Assembly: GCF_000376385.1 (NCBI RefSeq)
Contig: NZ_AQWN01000009.1
Span: 62,001-126,000, forward strand
DNA: 64,000 bases
Origin: Desulfurispora thermophila DSM 16022
GTDB lineage: Bacteria > Bacillota > Desulfotomaculia > Desulfotomaculales > Desulfurisporaceae
Direction: 5' to 3'
Below the pieces are notes generated by a model. It saw only the letters and a list, made by a program, of their open reading frames with translations. It was not told the DNA's origin and did no database searches. This document shows positions 37,376 through 44,491 of the stretch, piece by piece. Position 1 is the stretch's first letter; the number at the start of each line of letters is the position of its first letter. A program made the position numbers and the translations under genes.

Positions 37376-38443
37376 ATGCTGGCCATTATTCAATCCTATA
37401 CTTTGCTGGGGCTGGAAGGACAGCCCGTACAGGTGGAAGTAGATATTCAAAACGGTCTGCCGGCTTTCGACCTGGTAGGTTTGCTGGACACGGCCGCCCG
37501 GGAGGCGCGGGACCGGGTGCGATCGGCCATAAAAAACAGCGGTGCCGATTTTCCACTCCAGCGCATCACGGTCAATCTGGCCCCCGCCGACCTGCGCAAG
37601 GAGGGCGCCCAGTTTGACCTGGCCATCGCGGCGGGCATCCTGTGCGCCACCGGCCAGGTGCCACCAGACAGTCTGCAGGATACAGTCCTCTGGGGAGAAA
37701 TGTCTTTAAGCGGCGAACTGCGCCCCGGACACGGCGTGTTGCCCCTGGTCCACAGCGCCTGCCAGGCGGGCTTTCGTCACTTCATTCTACCTGCCGCCAA
37801 CGCCGCTGAAGCCGCCCTGGTAGCCGGTGCCGTCATCTATCCGGCCCAATCGCTCAGCCAGCTTATCTCCTTCTGGCGCGGCGAAGCCAGCATCCAACCT
37901 ATTACACATGATTCTTCCCCACCCATACCATCCGGCTCCGCACCGGCCTGTGATTTGAGCGATGTGCGCGGACAGCTGGCCGCCCGCCGGGCTCTGGAAA
38001 TTGCTGCCGCCGGCGGACACAACCTGTTACTGGTAGGCAGTCCGGGCAGCGGCAAAACCATGCTGGCCCGCTGCCTGCCGGGAATCCTGCCCGCCCCGAC
38101 AATCGAGGAAGCACTGGAAATAAGCAAGATTCACAGCCTGGCCGGCCTGTTACCTCCCGACAGGCCCCTATTGACCGAACGGCCATTTCGCGCTCCCCAC
38201 CACACCGCTTCCGCCGCCTCCATCATCGGCGGCGGAAAGGTACCGGCCCCGGGGGAAATCAGCCTGGCCCACCTGGGCGTGTTATTCCTGGACGAGATGC
38301 CCGAATTCAGCCGTCCGGTGCTGGAAGCGTTACGCCAGCCCCTGGAGGACGGCCGGGTGACCATTGCCCGCACCAGCGCCACCATTACCTACCCGGCCCG
38401 CTTTATGCTTGTGGGGGCCTGCAACCCGTGGCGGTTCGTATAA
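37376..38443 (+). pseudogene. comM: comM/yifB, 5' part, interrupted by prophage
   Basis: Mg-chelatase-like AAA+ ATPase; ComM is a hexameric branch-migration helicase for recombination during natural transformation. Present: the N-terminal ChlI/Lon-like domain ([20 protein letters not shown]), Walker [20 protein letters not shown] (about 221) and Walker [12 protein letters not shown] (about 302). The frame then reads [10 protein letters not shown] followed by WRFV and a stop, where the family continues NPCPCG. About 150 C-terminal residues (sensor 2 and Mg_chelatase_C) are cut off by the integrated element. RBS CAGGAG precedes the ATG. The remaining half should lie beyond the right end of the window. 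Confidence 0.93.
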
Positions 38444-40025
38444 CATCCTTGGAAAAAGTATATCTAGCGGTAACTACGGCAATTGGACGCCCATTTTCTG
38501 CTGGTTTGGTATCAACGATAATTTCCTTCACTAGGGCCCGGACAATTTCCCTGCGGACTTCAAAGGGAGGGTCGGAATGTAGTTTAGCCCGTAGGTCCGC
38601 CAGGAGCTCCTCGGCGGTGTTAAACTGATTAATCAACGTCTCCTCTGCGGCAATCTGCCGGTCGAGCTCCCGCACTCGCTCTTCCAGAGCTTTTCTTTCC
38701 TGGGTGATTTTCTGGAGCTGCTGCTCTACGTCCAGACTGCTGATAATCCTTTTGCGGTAGAGGTCGAGAATGCTTTGCTTCTCGGCCTCTTTTTCGTTTA
38801 AGGCCATAAGTGCCTTTTGCTTCTCGGCTTCCAGTGCCGCCCGCTGCGACTTTCTGACCTCCATCGTGGCCGCCAGCTCCTGGATAGCTTCCCCTGGGTT
38901 TTCGATGAAATTGACACACTCCTGCCATACAAGGTCCTCTATCCACTCTGCCGGCACGTTTTTAGACGTACACCTACCCTGGAGCGGACCTCTGTAAGCC
39001 GTTTTTCCACCGCAAACATAGTATACCTTCGGCTTACCACCGGGACCACCGAAGGCCGTCCCGTGATAGGTCAGGCCGCATATCCCACATTTGATGAGCC
39101 CGCGAAGCAAATACTGGCGGTGCTTGCTGTTTTTTACTGCCTCCAGCTGATTTTCTCTGAGCACCTGTTGAGCTTTCTCCCAAATTTCTTCCGACACTAT
39201 AGCCGGCACTTCGCGGGGGATGAGCTCGCGCTTCTTATTAGTCCTGCGGCCATAGTAATGTATGCCCTTATAGGTGGGGTTAACAATCATATTCCTCACC
39301 CGCGCGGGCCTCCATATGCCGGCAGTATTTACCTTGCGCTTGCCACGCTTTACCTGCCTTCCATCCTTGACGTAAGCCGGCGGCACCCCAAGGGCATTAA
39401 GGTAATCGGCCACCTTGATAGTGGAATACCCTTCTTCTGCGACAAGGCGGTAAATAAGCCTGATAACGTCGGCCTCGCTCATATCCATACCTGGGAGAGG
39501 GTCTTCGTTAATTTCAAGATAGCCGTCCTCGTTCACCCGGTACCCATAGGGCACAATCCCACCCAGCCACTTTCCAGCCCGGGCGGCCCTATTAGCCCCG
39601 TGCCACATCCGTTCTAAGATTGTTTCACGCTCAAGGTCGGCTACACCAGCCAAGACCGTAAGTAAAAAGCGACCGTTAGGGTCGCCAGTGTCAAAGGGTT
39701 CAGTCATGCTTCTGATTTTTACGCCGTGCTGTTCCAGCTCGTACACGGCGTTCAAGATTATTCTCGCGGAACGTCCCAATCGGTCGAGGCGGTAAATGAG
39801 AAGCAGGTCAAACTTTCTCTTCTTTGCATCTTCTAAAAGCCTTTGCCCTTCAGGCCGCTGCTCCAACGGAATAGTGCCGGTCACTCCGTCGTCCTTATAC
39901 CATTCGATTATCTCAAGCTGGTGGAGGTCGCAGTATTTGGCCGCAAATTCTATTTGATTTTCAATCGTCCCGCGTTCTGCTTGGTCCTCCGACGAGACGC
40001 GGGCATAGACTGCTACTCGGTTCAT
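38403..40025 (-). CDS. int: Large serine recombinase (prophage integrase)
   Basis: 540-aa site-specific recombinase. Resolvase domain with [18 protein letters not shown] (catalytic Ser11, Arg9) and [14 protein letters not shown]; recombinase domain (about 160-270); zinc beta-ribbon with [10 protein letters not shown] and a later Cys pair; then a long coiled coil (about 370-460) that governs integration versus excision. ATG 40025 has GAGGTGA at 8 nt. The gene reads outward across attL: its last roughly eight codons (TGCRPPQA) and stop lie in antisense comM, so the circular phage must encode a different tail. Confidence 0.96.
   Translation of the reverse strand: MNRVAVYARVSSEDQAERGTIENQIEFAAKYCDLHQLEIIEWYKDDGVTGTIPLEQRPEGQRLLEDAKKRKFDLLLIYRLDRLGRSARIILNAVYELEQHGVKIRSMTEPFDTGDPNGRFLLTVLAGVADLERETILERMWHGANRAARAGKWLGGIVPYGYRVNEDGYLEINEDPLPGMDMSEADVIRLIYRLVAEEGYSTIKVADYLNALGVPPAYVKDGRQVKRGKRKVNTAGIWRPARVRNMIVNPTYKGIHYYGRRTNKKRELIPREVPAIVSEEIWEKAQQVLRENQLEAVKNSKHRQYLLRGLIKCGICGLTYHGTAFGGPGGKPKVYYVCGGKTAYRGPLQGRCTSKNVPAEWIEDLVWQECVNFIENPGEAIQELAATMEVRKSQRAALEAEKQKALMALNEKEAEKQSILDLYRKRIISSLDVEQQLQKITQERKALEERVRELDRQIAAEETLINQFNTAEELLADLRAKLHSDPPFEVRREIVRALVKEIIVDTKPAENGRPIAVVTARYTFSKDVIRTATGCRPPQA
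38420..38432. other. attL junction of prophage in comM
   Basis: Host comM reading continues through CTGCAACCCGTG (Ala-Cys-Asn-Pro, first two bases of Cys); after about 38430 the sequence no longer encodes ComM. The crossover core must be in or just before these bases. Exact boundaries need attR or an empty site. No tRNA is involved. Confidence 0.75.
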
Positions 40026-40056
40026 TACCACATCACCTCAATATGACTTATGGGGA

Positions 40057-40638
40057 CTATAGCTTGACTTTATCGAGCTTCACGTTTCTAAGTATCCCAG
40101 GATGAATGTAGTAGTCTTTAGCCAGGTGGTATATATTGGCCGGGTCTGCTGTATGCCTGTCCGCCAAGCCCTTCCAATCGACTTTTTCAGCTATTTCCCT
40201 TGAGAGCACAATCTTTGCGCCTACTTCCAAACTCTTTTTACCATACTGGTCCGTCATCTCTGTCTGAGCGAATAAAGCCACCTGCTCGATTTTCGGGTTC
40301 GTGAATAAAACGCTGCCTACCTGTATCGCAGTTCCCCCGACCCGCTTAACAAAGTCGGTTTCATCCCAAACGGTGCCTGACTTATAGTAGATTAGAATGT
40401 TCTTTTGCCCCGGCTTAGCAACGTTATCGAGAACCTGGACATCGGTAATATTTTGGGGAAAGTCGGTATCGCTGAACACCGGCTTTGCTGGCGTTTTTTG
40501 TTCAAGCGCCTTCTTTACGGTATCAACCGTTACATCTGAGCCTGCCCAATTGAATGCCTCTTTCTTCTCACCACCACAACCAGCCATTAATAGCATTATT
40601 AAAGTTATGCCAATCAATAAAGCCAGAAGCCTTTTCAT
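40057..40638 (-). CDS. Prophage lipoprotein of unknown function
   Basis: 193 aa. Signal peptide MKRLLALLIGITLIMLLMAG followed by the lipobox Cys (LMAGC), so the mature protein is lipid-anchored outside the membrane. The rest is soluble, mixed alpha/beta, with no recognised domain. AAAGGAGGAGG precedes the ATG. It sits between integrase and repressor, where lipoproteins of temperate Gram-positive phages that block superinfecting DNA entry are known (for example Ltp of phage TP-J34). Superinfection exclusion is therefore a reasonable but unproven role. Confidence 0.8.
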   Translation of the reverse strand: MKRLLALLIGITLIMLLMAGCGGEKKEAFNWAGSDVTVDTVKKALEQKTPAKPVFSDTDFPQNITDVQVLDNVAKPGQKNILIYYKSGTVWDETDFVKRVGGTAIQVGSVLFTNPKIEQVALFAQTEMTDQYGKKSLEVGAKIVLSREIAEKVDWKGLADRHTADPANIYHLAKDYYIHPGILRNVKLDKVKL

Positions 40639-40660
40639 TACATTCCTCCTCCTTTCCTAT

Positions 40661-41302
40661 TCAGCCTTCTAGTAACTTTCCATTAAACCCGTAAGCATAT
40701 TTCTTGCCATCACGATAAACAAGGTAGAGAACCCTGCTGCTGACATCAAATTCGTAAGAATCGGCCCAACCCGTTTCCGGTTCTTTTGCCCATAGAAGCT
40801 GTCCCTCTCTTAAGTCGAAAAAATAAAGCTTCCCAAATGATTTCTCTGTGTGACAAGTTTGAGCAACCGCATACCACCCATCGGAGGAGAGGCCATTGTT
40901 GTATAGATTAGCTGACACTTTCTTTTTGATTATCACATTCCCTTGGCGGTCAAATGCATAGAACGTTCCTTTTGCTCCCAATCCAAACAGCCAATCATTA
41001 AAGATAAAAGTCCCGTTATCGGCCACTTTACCGTGATTTGGTCGCTGAATCTGGCGACCATAAAGTATCAAACGGGCGTCTTCGAGCAATATGTATGTTC
41101 CATGTCCTCTCTTTCGGCAACCTGCTCTTCCGCTTTCAGGGTCTGAATCAGACCATGCCAAGATATACCTCTGGTTTGGAGAAACAGAAAAAGGACCAAA
41201 AAAGTCAATGTCTCGGACGGATAAAAAATCTCCCATAACGCTAAAACGTACTCTCGACTTAAGATGGCGCTGCATCTTAAGCTCAAGAGCCGTCCAATTC
41301 AT
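40661..41302 (-). CDS. Hypothetical beta-propeller-like repeat protein
   Basis: 213 aa, no signal peptide. Three to four blade-like repeats are visible, such as GTFYAFDRQGNVIIKKKVSA, GKLYFFDLREGQLLWAKEP and KKYAYGFNGKLLEG, resembling PQQ/WD40-type strands, with SSDGW and SPNQRYILAW turns. Start ATG 41302 lies behind AGGAGG. Same strand and 22 nt upstream of the lipoprotein, so likely expressed in the lysogen. Function unknown; a lysogenic-conversion or sensing role is only a guess. Confidence 0.65.
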   Translation of the reverse strand: MNWTALELKMQRHLKSRVRFSVMGDFLSVRDIDFFGPFSVSPNQRYILAWSDSDPESGRAGCRKRGHGTYILLEDARLILYGRQIQRPNHGKVADNGTFIFNDWLFGLGAKGTFYAFDRQGNVIIKKKVSANLYNNGLSSDGWYAVAQTCHTEKSFGKLYFFDLREGQLLWAKEPETGWADSYEFDVSSRVLYLVYRDGKKYAYGFNGKLLEG

Positions 41303-41322
41303 CAATCAGACCACCTCCTTCT

Positions 41323-41766
41323 TTAACCCGCCAACCGGAGCTCCAGCATATCCGGTAGGCTTAACCTAAACCTCACCATATCCTCCGTCACATCGAAATA
41401 CTCTGCAAGCTCCCATACCTCAACAATGCCCCATTTAAACGCTTGTGCAAGCTTGTCCAAGGGTATTAACCATTGCGCCGCCCACCTTAAAGCCCTATAC
41501 TCTGCTCTGCTCACCTCCATACGGTCCCGGTAGTGGAAATAGGTGCGAGGTATACGGCAACCTACAGTGGTAAAATGGTGACCCAACTCCTCAGCCAACA
41601 CACACCTGAAATACGCCCTGGGTGCATAGTCGAGGGAGTTGGCCAGCCCAATTACCGGCGGTAACTTTGGGGCCGCCCAGTAGACAGCTTCCAGCGGGGG
41701 TTCAAAATCCCACCATTCAATGATTATCCCCTCCCGTTCCGCAAGCTGAAACAACTCCATCGGCAT
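41323..41766 (-). CDS. ImmA/IrrE-like metallopeptidase domain protein
   Basis: 147 aa. CVLAEELGHHFTTVGCR corresponds to the metal motif of the ImmA/IrrE (DUF955) family, but the first His of HExxH is replaced (AEELGHH), a variant often seen in phage copies. In ICEBs1 ImmA cleaves the ImmR repressor after DNA damage; here the neighbouring XRE repressor at 41859-42200 would be the target. Whether this variant still binds zinc is open. AGGTGA precedes the ATG. Confidence 0.8.
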   Translation of the reverse strand: MPMELFQLAEREGIIIEWWDFEPPLEAVYWAAPKLPPVIGLANSLDYAPRAYFRCVLAEELGHHFTTVGCRIPRTYFHYRDRMEVSRAEYRALRWAAQWLIPLDKLAQAFKWGIVEVWELAEYFDVTEDMVRFRLSLPDMLELRLAG

Positions 41767-41826
41767 AGCATCACCTGCCCGTTCACAATATGGCGAAAAA
41801 TGTCGAACGTCCTAAATAAGCCGAAA

Positions 41827-41854
41827 CCTGCTACCCCTTGGCCGAAGTAGCAGG
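41827..41854 (-). terminator. Hairpin after the repressor gene, weak terminator or attenuator
   Basis: Minus strand: CCTGCTAC paired with GTAGCAGG around a 12-nt loop, 4 nt after the repressor stop, followed only by TTTCGGCTTATTT. May reduce rather than stop transcription into the ImmA-like gene. Confidence 0.5.
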
Positions 41855-41858
41855 TCCG

Positions 41859-42200
41859 TTAATCTTTCTTTTTGCCGTATTTGCGGAGAATGTACTCCTG
41901 AAATTCTTCCAAGCTTCGTCGCGCCTCTTCGGGGAGTTCCTTTAACGGGTCGTCGGTACGGTGGGTGCCAAGGGTTTCAAAGTCATGAACTGATGCTTTA
42001 GGCCCATTCAACAAGTAATCAACCGATACGTCCAGTACCTCGGCGAGTTTACGGAGCATCTCGGGGTCTGGTTTTCTTTGCTCGCGTTCGTACCTATTAA
42101 TTGTAGCATCGGAGACATTTAATAGCTTGCCTAATTGAGCCTGTGTAAGCCCCTTCCTTTGGCGGGCCTTTTTTAGTCTTTCTCCAAAACCCATACTCAT
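41859..42200 (-). CDS. XRE-family phage repressor (CI/ImmR-like)
   Basis: 113 aa. N-terminal HTH: FGERLKKARQRKGLTQAQLGKL and SDATINRYEREQRKPDPEML, recognition helix near residues 28-40. C-terminal part DPLKELPEEARRSLEEFQEY is helical, likely for dimerisation, and lacks a LexA-type peptidase, consistent with control by the neighbouring ImmA-like protein. Divergent from the cro-like gene with palindromic operators between them. AAGGTGG precedes the first ATG; a second ATG six nt on is possible. Confidence 0.9.
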   Translation of the reverse strand: MSMGFGERLKKARQRKGLTQAQLGKLLNVSDATINRYEREQRKPDPEMLRKLAEVLDVSVDYLLNGPKASVHDFETLGTHRTDDPLKELPEEARRSLEEFQEYILRKYGKKKD

Positions 42201-42225
42201 ACCACCTTACCAACTTGGTAATTTT

Positions 42226-42253
42226 ATTCTACCACAAGAGCAAGGGGAAACAA
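42226..42253 (-). promoter_or_regulatory. Leftward lysogeny promoter (repressor)
   Basis: Minus strand TTGTTT (42253-42248), 16-nt spacer, TAGAAT (42231-42226). Flanked by operators at 42207-42221 and 42261-42275, which allows autoregulation. Confidence 0.6.
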
Positions 42254-42283
42254 AATATTTCTACCAACATGGTAATTTTCCTC

Positions 42284-42312
42284 TTGACACTACCATATCG
42301 GTAGTTTATAAT
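42284..42312 (+). promoter_or_regulatory. Rightward early promoter
   Basis: Consensus TTGACA (42284-42289), 17-nt spacer, TATAAT (42307-42312). The spacer contains a complete operator (42290-42304), so a bound repressor would exclude RNA polymerase. Confidence 0.88.
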
Positions 42313-42356
42313 CAGAAGTGAAAGCTACCAGATTGGTAGGAAGGGGGTCGATAAGC

Positions 42357-42602
42357 ATGAAACGGTATATAGACCTTGCTAAAATCAGAGCACTTCGCAA
42401 GCAAAAAGGCCTTACTCAAGAGGACATGGCGCAAGCCTTAGGATATATGACTGCCATCGGTTATCACTATTTAGAAACCGGTAAGCGTCGTATTACTGCT
42501 GAAAGGCTTGCAGATATAGCAACCATTTTGGGTGTAAACGTCGATGATTTGTATACCAATGAGCCTACCAATATGGTAGATAGCCCCGCCATCAACGAAT
42601 AA
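42357..42602 (+). CDS. Cro-like XRE regulator
   Basis: 81 aa, HTH_3 domain: LAKIRALRKQKGLTQEDMAQ and ITAERLADIATILGVNVDDL. Starts at ATG 42357 behind AAGGGGG; the earlier GTG in frame lies within the operator region. First gene under the rightward promoter. Its 3' end (encoding PTNMVDS) contains a fifth full operator. Confidence 0.85.
   Translation: MKRYIDLAKIRALRKQKGLTQEDMAQALGYMTAIGYHYLETGKRRITAERLADIATILGVNVDDLYTNEPTNMVDSPAINE
42565..42579. promoter_or_regulatory. Fifth operator copy inside the cro-like gene
   Basis: CTACCAATATGGTAG, the most symmetric copy of the operator, within codons for PTNMVD and about 230 bp from the nearest upstream copy. It could serve as a roadblock or looping site. 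Confidence 0.75.
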
Positions 42603-42615
42603 GGAGGTGATACCC

Positions 42616-42963
42616 ATGTCCCTTCCGGCCCAAGCCCTCACAAAGCAAAAACAGTTTCTCGGCACGGTGGAAGCCCGGGACGAATACGGCACATGGCCGG
42701 TCAAAATCGAGCTGCTAGGTGACCAGTTCATTATCAGCGGCAGATACACCCGCCTTGATACCTACCTCATCGAGACCGACCGGGGCTACCTGGTAGCGGT
42801 CACCAACTACAACCGCTGCGGCCACGTCCCGGAAGATTGCACCGCATACGACATCATGGACTACGTGGGCATAGAGAACAAGGTTGACGCCACCACTTTA
42901 GCCGCAGCCGTAAGGCATCTGATAGCCGCAGGGCTTGCATTCAGACAACAACCTTCACTTTAA
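42616..42963 (+). CDS. Hypothetical early phage protein
   Basis: 115 aa, not recognised. Mixed beta/alpha: FLGTVEARDEYGTWPVKIEL, FIISGRYTRLDTYLIETDRG, ending in an Ala-rich helix. No membrane segment or metal motif. AAGGAGGTGA at 42601-42610 selects the ATG at 42616 over the in-frame GTG at 42607, which lies inside that RBS. Confidence 0.65.
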   Translation: MSLPAQALTKQKQFLGTVEARDEYGTWPVKIELLGDQFIISGRYTRLDTYLIETDRGYLVAVTNYNRCGHVPEDCTAYDIMDYVGIENKVDATTLAAAVRHLIAAGLAFRQQPSL

Positions 42964-43026
42964 GCCTAACTCAAGTGGACGCGGAGTTACAGCCGGGTAA
43001 ATTCCGCAAAGAAAGGGGGTGAGGGC

Positions 43027-43569
43027 ATGGCTTTTGGGCAGGCGCTGAGGGAGGCGAGGCTGAAGCGAGGCGTTACGCAGCAGGCCCTGGGCAGCGAAGC
43101 TTACGTAAGTGATTCGTTAATCAGCGATATAGAGCACGGGCGAAGGAAAGGGTCAAAGGAAATCAGGGCTGCACTGGCAAGGGCACTGGACTACGCCAAG
43201 CTCTACATGGAAGCAGCGGAAGAAGTAACTGGAGGGGTTTACTGCACGCCCTGGCTCGATGGCGACGGGGTGGACCTTTACCGGACCAGCGTATGGGCTA
43301 AAACCTGCGAGGAGCTTAACGAGGCTATCAAAGCGGTGTCCAGTGCGGACGTAATCAACGCCCCGAGCAAGGCGGACGAAGCCCACCGGCAGTTGGTATG
43401 GGACAGCTTAATGCAGGTACTCGACGCCCGGGTGGCTATCGACCACTACGTGGCGGTGATATGCGAGGAGTACGGCTACAGCATCCTGGAAGTTTACCAG
43501 GAGCACCGCCGGAAACTCGAAAGCCGGGGCTATGTAAAACCCCGGCAAAAAAGAAATGGCTCTTTTTAG
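43027..43569 (+). CDS. XRE-family HTH protein, 180 aa
   Basis: N-terminal HTH FGQALREARLKRGVTQQALG and SDSLISDIEHGRRKGSKEI, then about 110 residues, largely helical (TCEELNEAIKAVSSADVINA, LVWDSLMQVLDARVAIDHY), that may mediate oligomerisation. Third XRE gene in 2 kb; probably an early-gene modulator or Xis-like activator rather than the main repressor. RBS AAAGGGGGTGA. Confidence 0.72.
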   Translation: MAFGQALREARLKRGVTQQALGSEAYVSDSLISDIEHGRRKGSKEIRAALARALDYAKLYMEAAEEVTGGVYCTPWLDGDGVDLYRTSVWAKTCEELNEAIKAVSSADVINAPSKADEAHRQLVWDSLMQVLDARVAIDHYVAVICEEYGYSILEVYQEHRRKLESRGYVKPRQKRNGSF

Positions 43570-43592
43570 AGCCGCTGGAAAAATTCCCTTAG

Positions 43593-43629
43593 CCCCATTT
43601 TACCGCAATCTGGCGGTAAAAGCAAGGGG
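43593..43629 (+). promoter_or_regulatory. Hairpin between early phage genes
   Basis: CCCC, then TTTTACCGC (43598-43606) paired with GCGGTAAAA (43613-43621), then GGGG. It precedes the RBS of the next gene. No U tract, so a mRNA-stability or regulatory element, or protein-binding dyad, rather than a terminator. Confidence 0.5.
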
Positions 43630-43656
43630 CACGGTCGGAAAGGAGGCTCGCAGGGA

Positions 43657-43848
43657 ATGAAACAGCCAAAAGGGTTGGTCTACAAAGCTGAATATGAGCC
43701 TGACATGGCCAGGATGGTCCAGGCCCTGCGGGTGCTCCTGGACTATAATCCACAGAATCCACAGGTTGAGCCAGAGAAAATCCTGGCCATTACCAAAAAG
43801 GAGGAAGTTAACCTATGGCTACGTGCACAAGGTGCAACATGCCGTTAA
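43657..43848 (+). CDS. Small hypothetical phage protein
   Basis: 63 aa, MKQPKGLVYKAEYEPDMARM..., helical, charged, no known domain. AAAGGAGG lies 11-12 nt upstream. Overlaps the following gene by 34 nt. Confidence 0.55.
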   Translation: MKQPKGLVYKAEYEPDMARMVQALRVLLDYNPQNPQVEPEKILAITKKEEVNLWLRAQGATCR

Positions 43849-44240
43849 AAGACCCCGATAGTGTTAAACGACGGTTTGGCCCAGTCTGCTGGGCAAAGGT
43901 CCAGGCAGAGAAAGTCAAGGAAGAAGCCAGAGAGTCCGGCGGATTTTACGATGGCGGCGACATTATCCTGCGCCGTGTGAATGGGTGTGCTACTGCTAAC
44001 GTGCCTCACGCCATAGTGTACCATAGCCCAACTGGTTTCGAGTGGGGCTATGGAGGAAGCGGACCGGCTGATTTGGCGCTCAACATCCTCTATGCCGTCA
44101 CTGGAAACAAGGAACTGGCCATGAAACACTACCAGCAGTTTAAGTGGGACTTTATCGCCAAAGTGCCGGCAGAAGGCGGAGTGATAAAGCGGGATGAGAT
44201 AATCGAGTGGCTGCGGCGCAACGGCTGTGAAGTGGACTGA
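43815..44240 (+). CDS. DUF6011/DUF6166-like phage protein
   Basis: 141 aa. N-terminal zinc-finger-like CTRCNMPLKDPDSVKRRFGP ending VCWAK, as in DUF6011 proteins, and a C-terminal part with VYHSPTGFEWGYGGSGPADL-ALNIL resembling DUF6166. Such fusions are common in phage early regions; function unknown, possibly nucleic-acid binding. AAAAGGAGG precedes ATG 43815. Confidence 0.65.
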   Translation: MATCTRCNMPLKDPDSVKRRFGPVCWAKVQAEKVKEEARESGGFYDGGDIILRRVNGCATANVPHAIVYHSPTGFEWGYGGSGPADLALNILYAVTGNKELAMKHYQQFKWDFIAKVPAEGGVIKRDEIIEWLRRNGCEVD

Positions 44241-44257
44241 CAAAAGGAGGTCCGTAA

Positions 44258-44491
44258 ATGTTTCGTAAGCTATCTCACATAGTAGTTGCCTTCATTGCCG
44301 GCGGACTGGTATGGCACTTCTTCATGATGAGCCTACAGGTACTAGCAAACAGAGACGGCACAGTTGGAGGAGAAATCTTATTTCTTCCCCTTATGGCGCT
44401 CATCTTTTACCTCGGCTGGGCCGTAAAGGACGAGATAAACGAACTAAGGCAGATTGAGAAAAATCAAGGAGGCGGTATAGATGTCCGTTAA
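44258..44491 (+). CDS. Small membrane protein
   Basis: 77 aa with two membrane segments (HIVVAFIAGGLVWHFFMMSL and EILFLPLMALIFYLGWAV) and a charged cytoplasmic end KDEINELRQIEKNQ. Not recognised. RBS AAAGGAGG. Its C-terminus overlaps the next gene by 11 nt. Odd among DNA-metabolism genes; could act in membrane attachment or exclusion. Confidence 0.65.
   Translation: MFRKLSHIVVAFIAGGLVWHFFMMSLQVLANRDGTVGGEILFLPLMALIFYLGWAVKDEINELRQIEKNQGGGIDVR

Larger units (their letters stand above)
42207..42339. promoter_or_regulatory. Early operator region, four 15-bp palindromes
   Basis: Four copies of CTACCA-N3-TGGTAG-type dyads: TTACCAACTTGGTAA (42207-42221), CTACCAACATGGTAA (42261-42275), CTACCATATCGGTAG (42290-42304) and CTACCAGATTGGTAG (42325-42339). 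One covers the repressor leader, one lies between promoters, one fills the spacer of the rightward promoter, one precedes the cro-like RBS. Binding by the XRE repressor and/or cro-like protein is inferred from symmetry and position. Confidence 0.9.

Noticed and set aside
38403-38450. tRNA gene as attachment site
   Set aside because: Junction lies in the protein gene comM, as is usual for large serine recombinases; no tRNA-like sequence nearby.
38817-39617. 266-codon plus-strand frame inside the integrase gene
   Set aside because: Antisense of the conserved zinc-ribbon and coiled-coil regions of the recombinase; no RBS.
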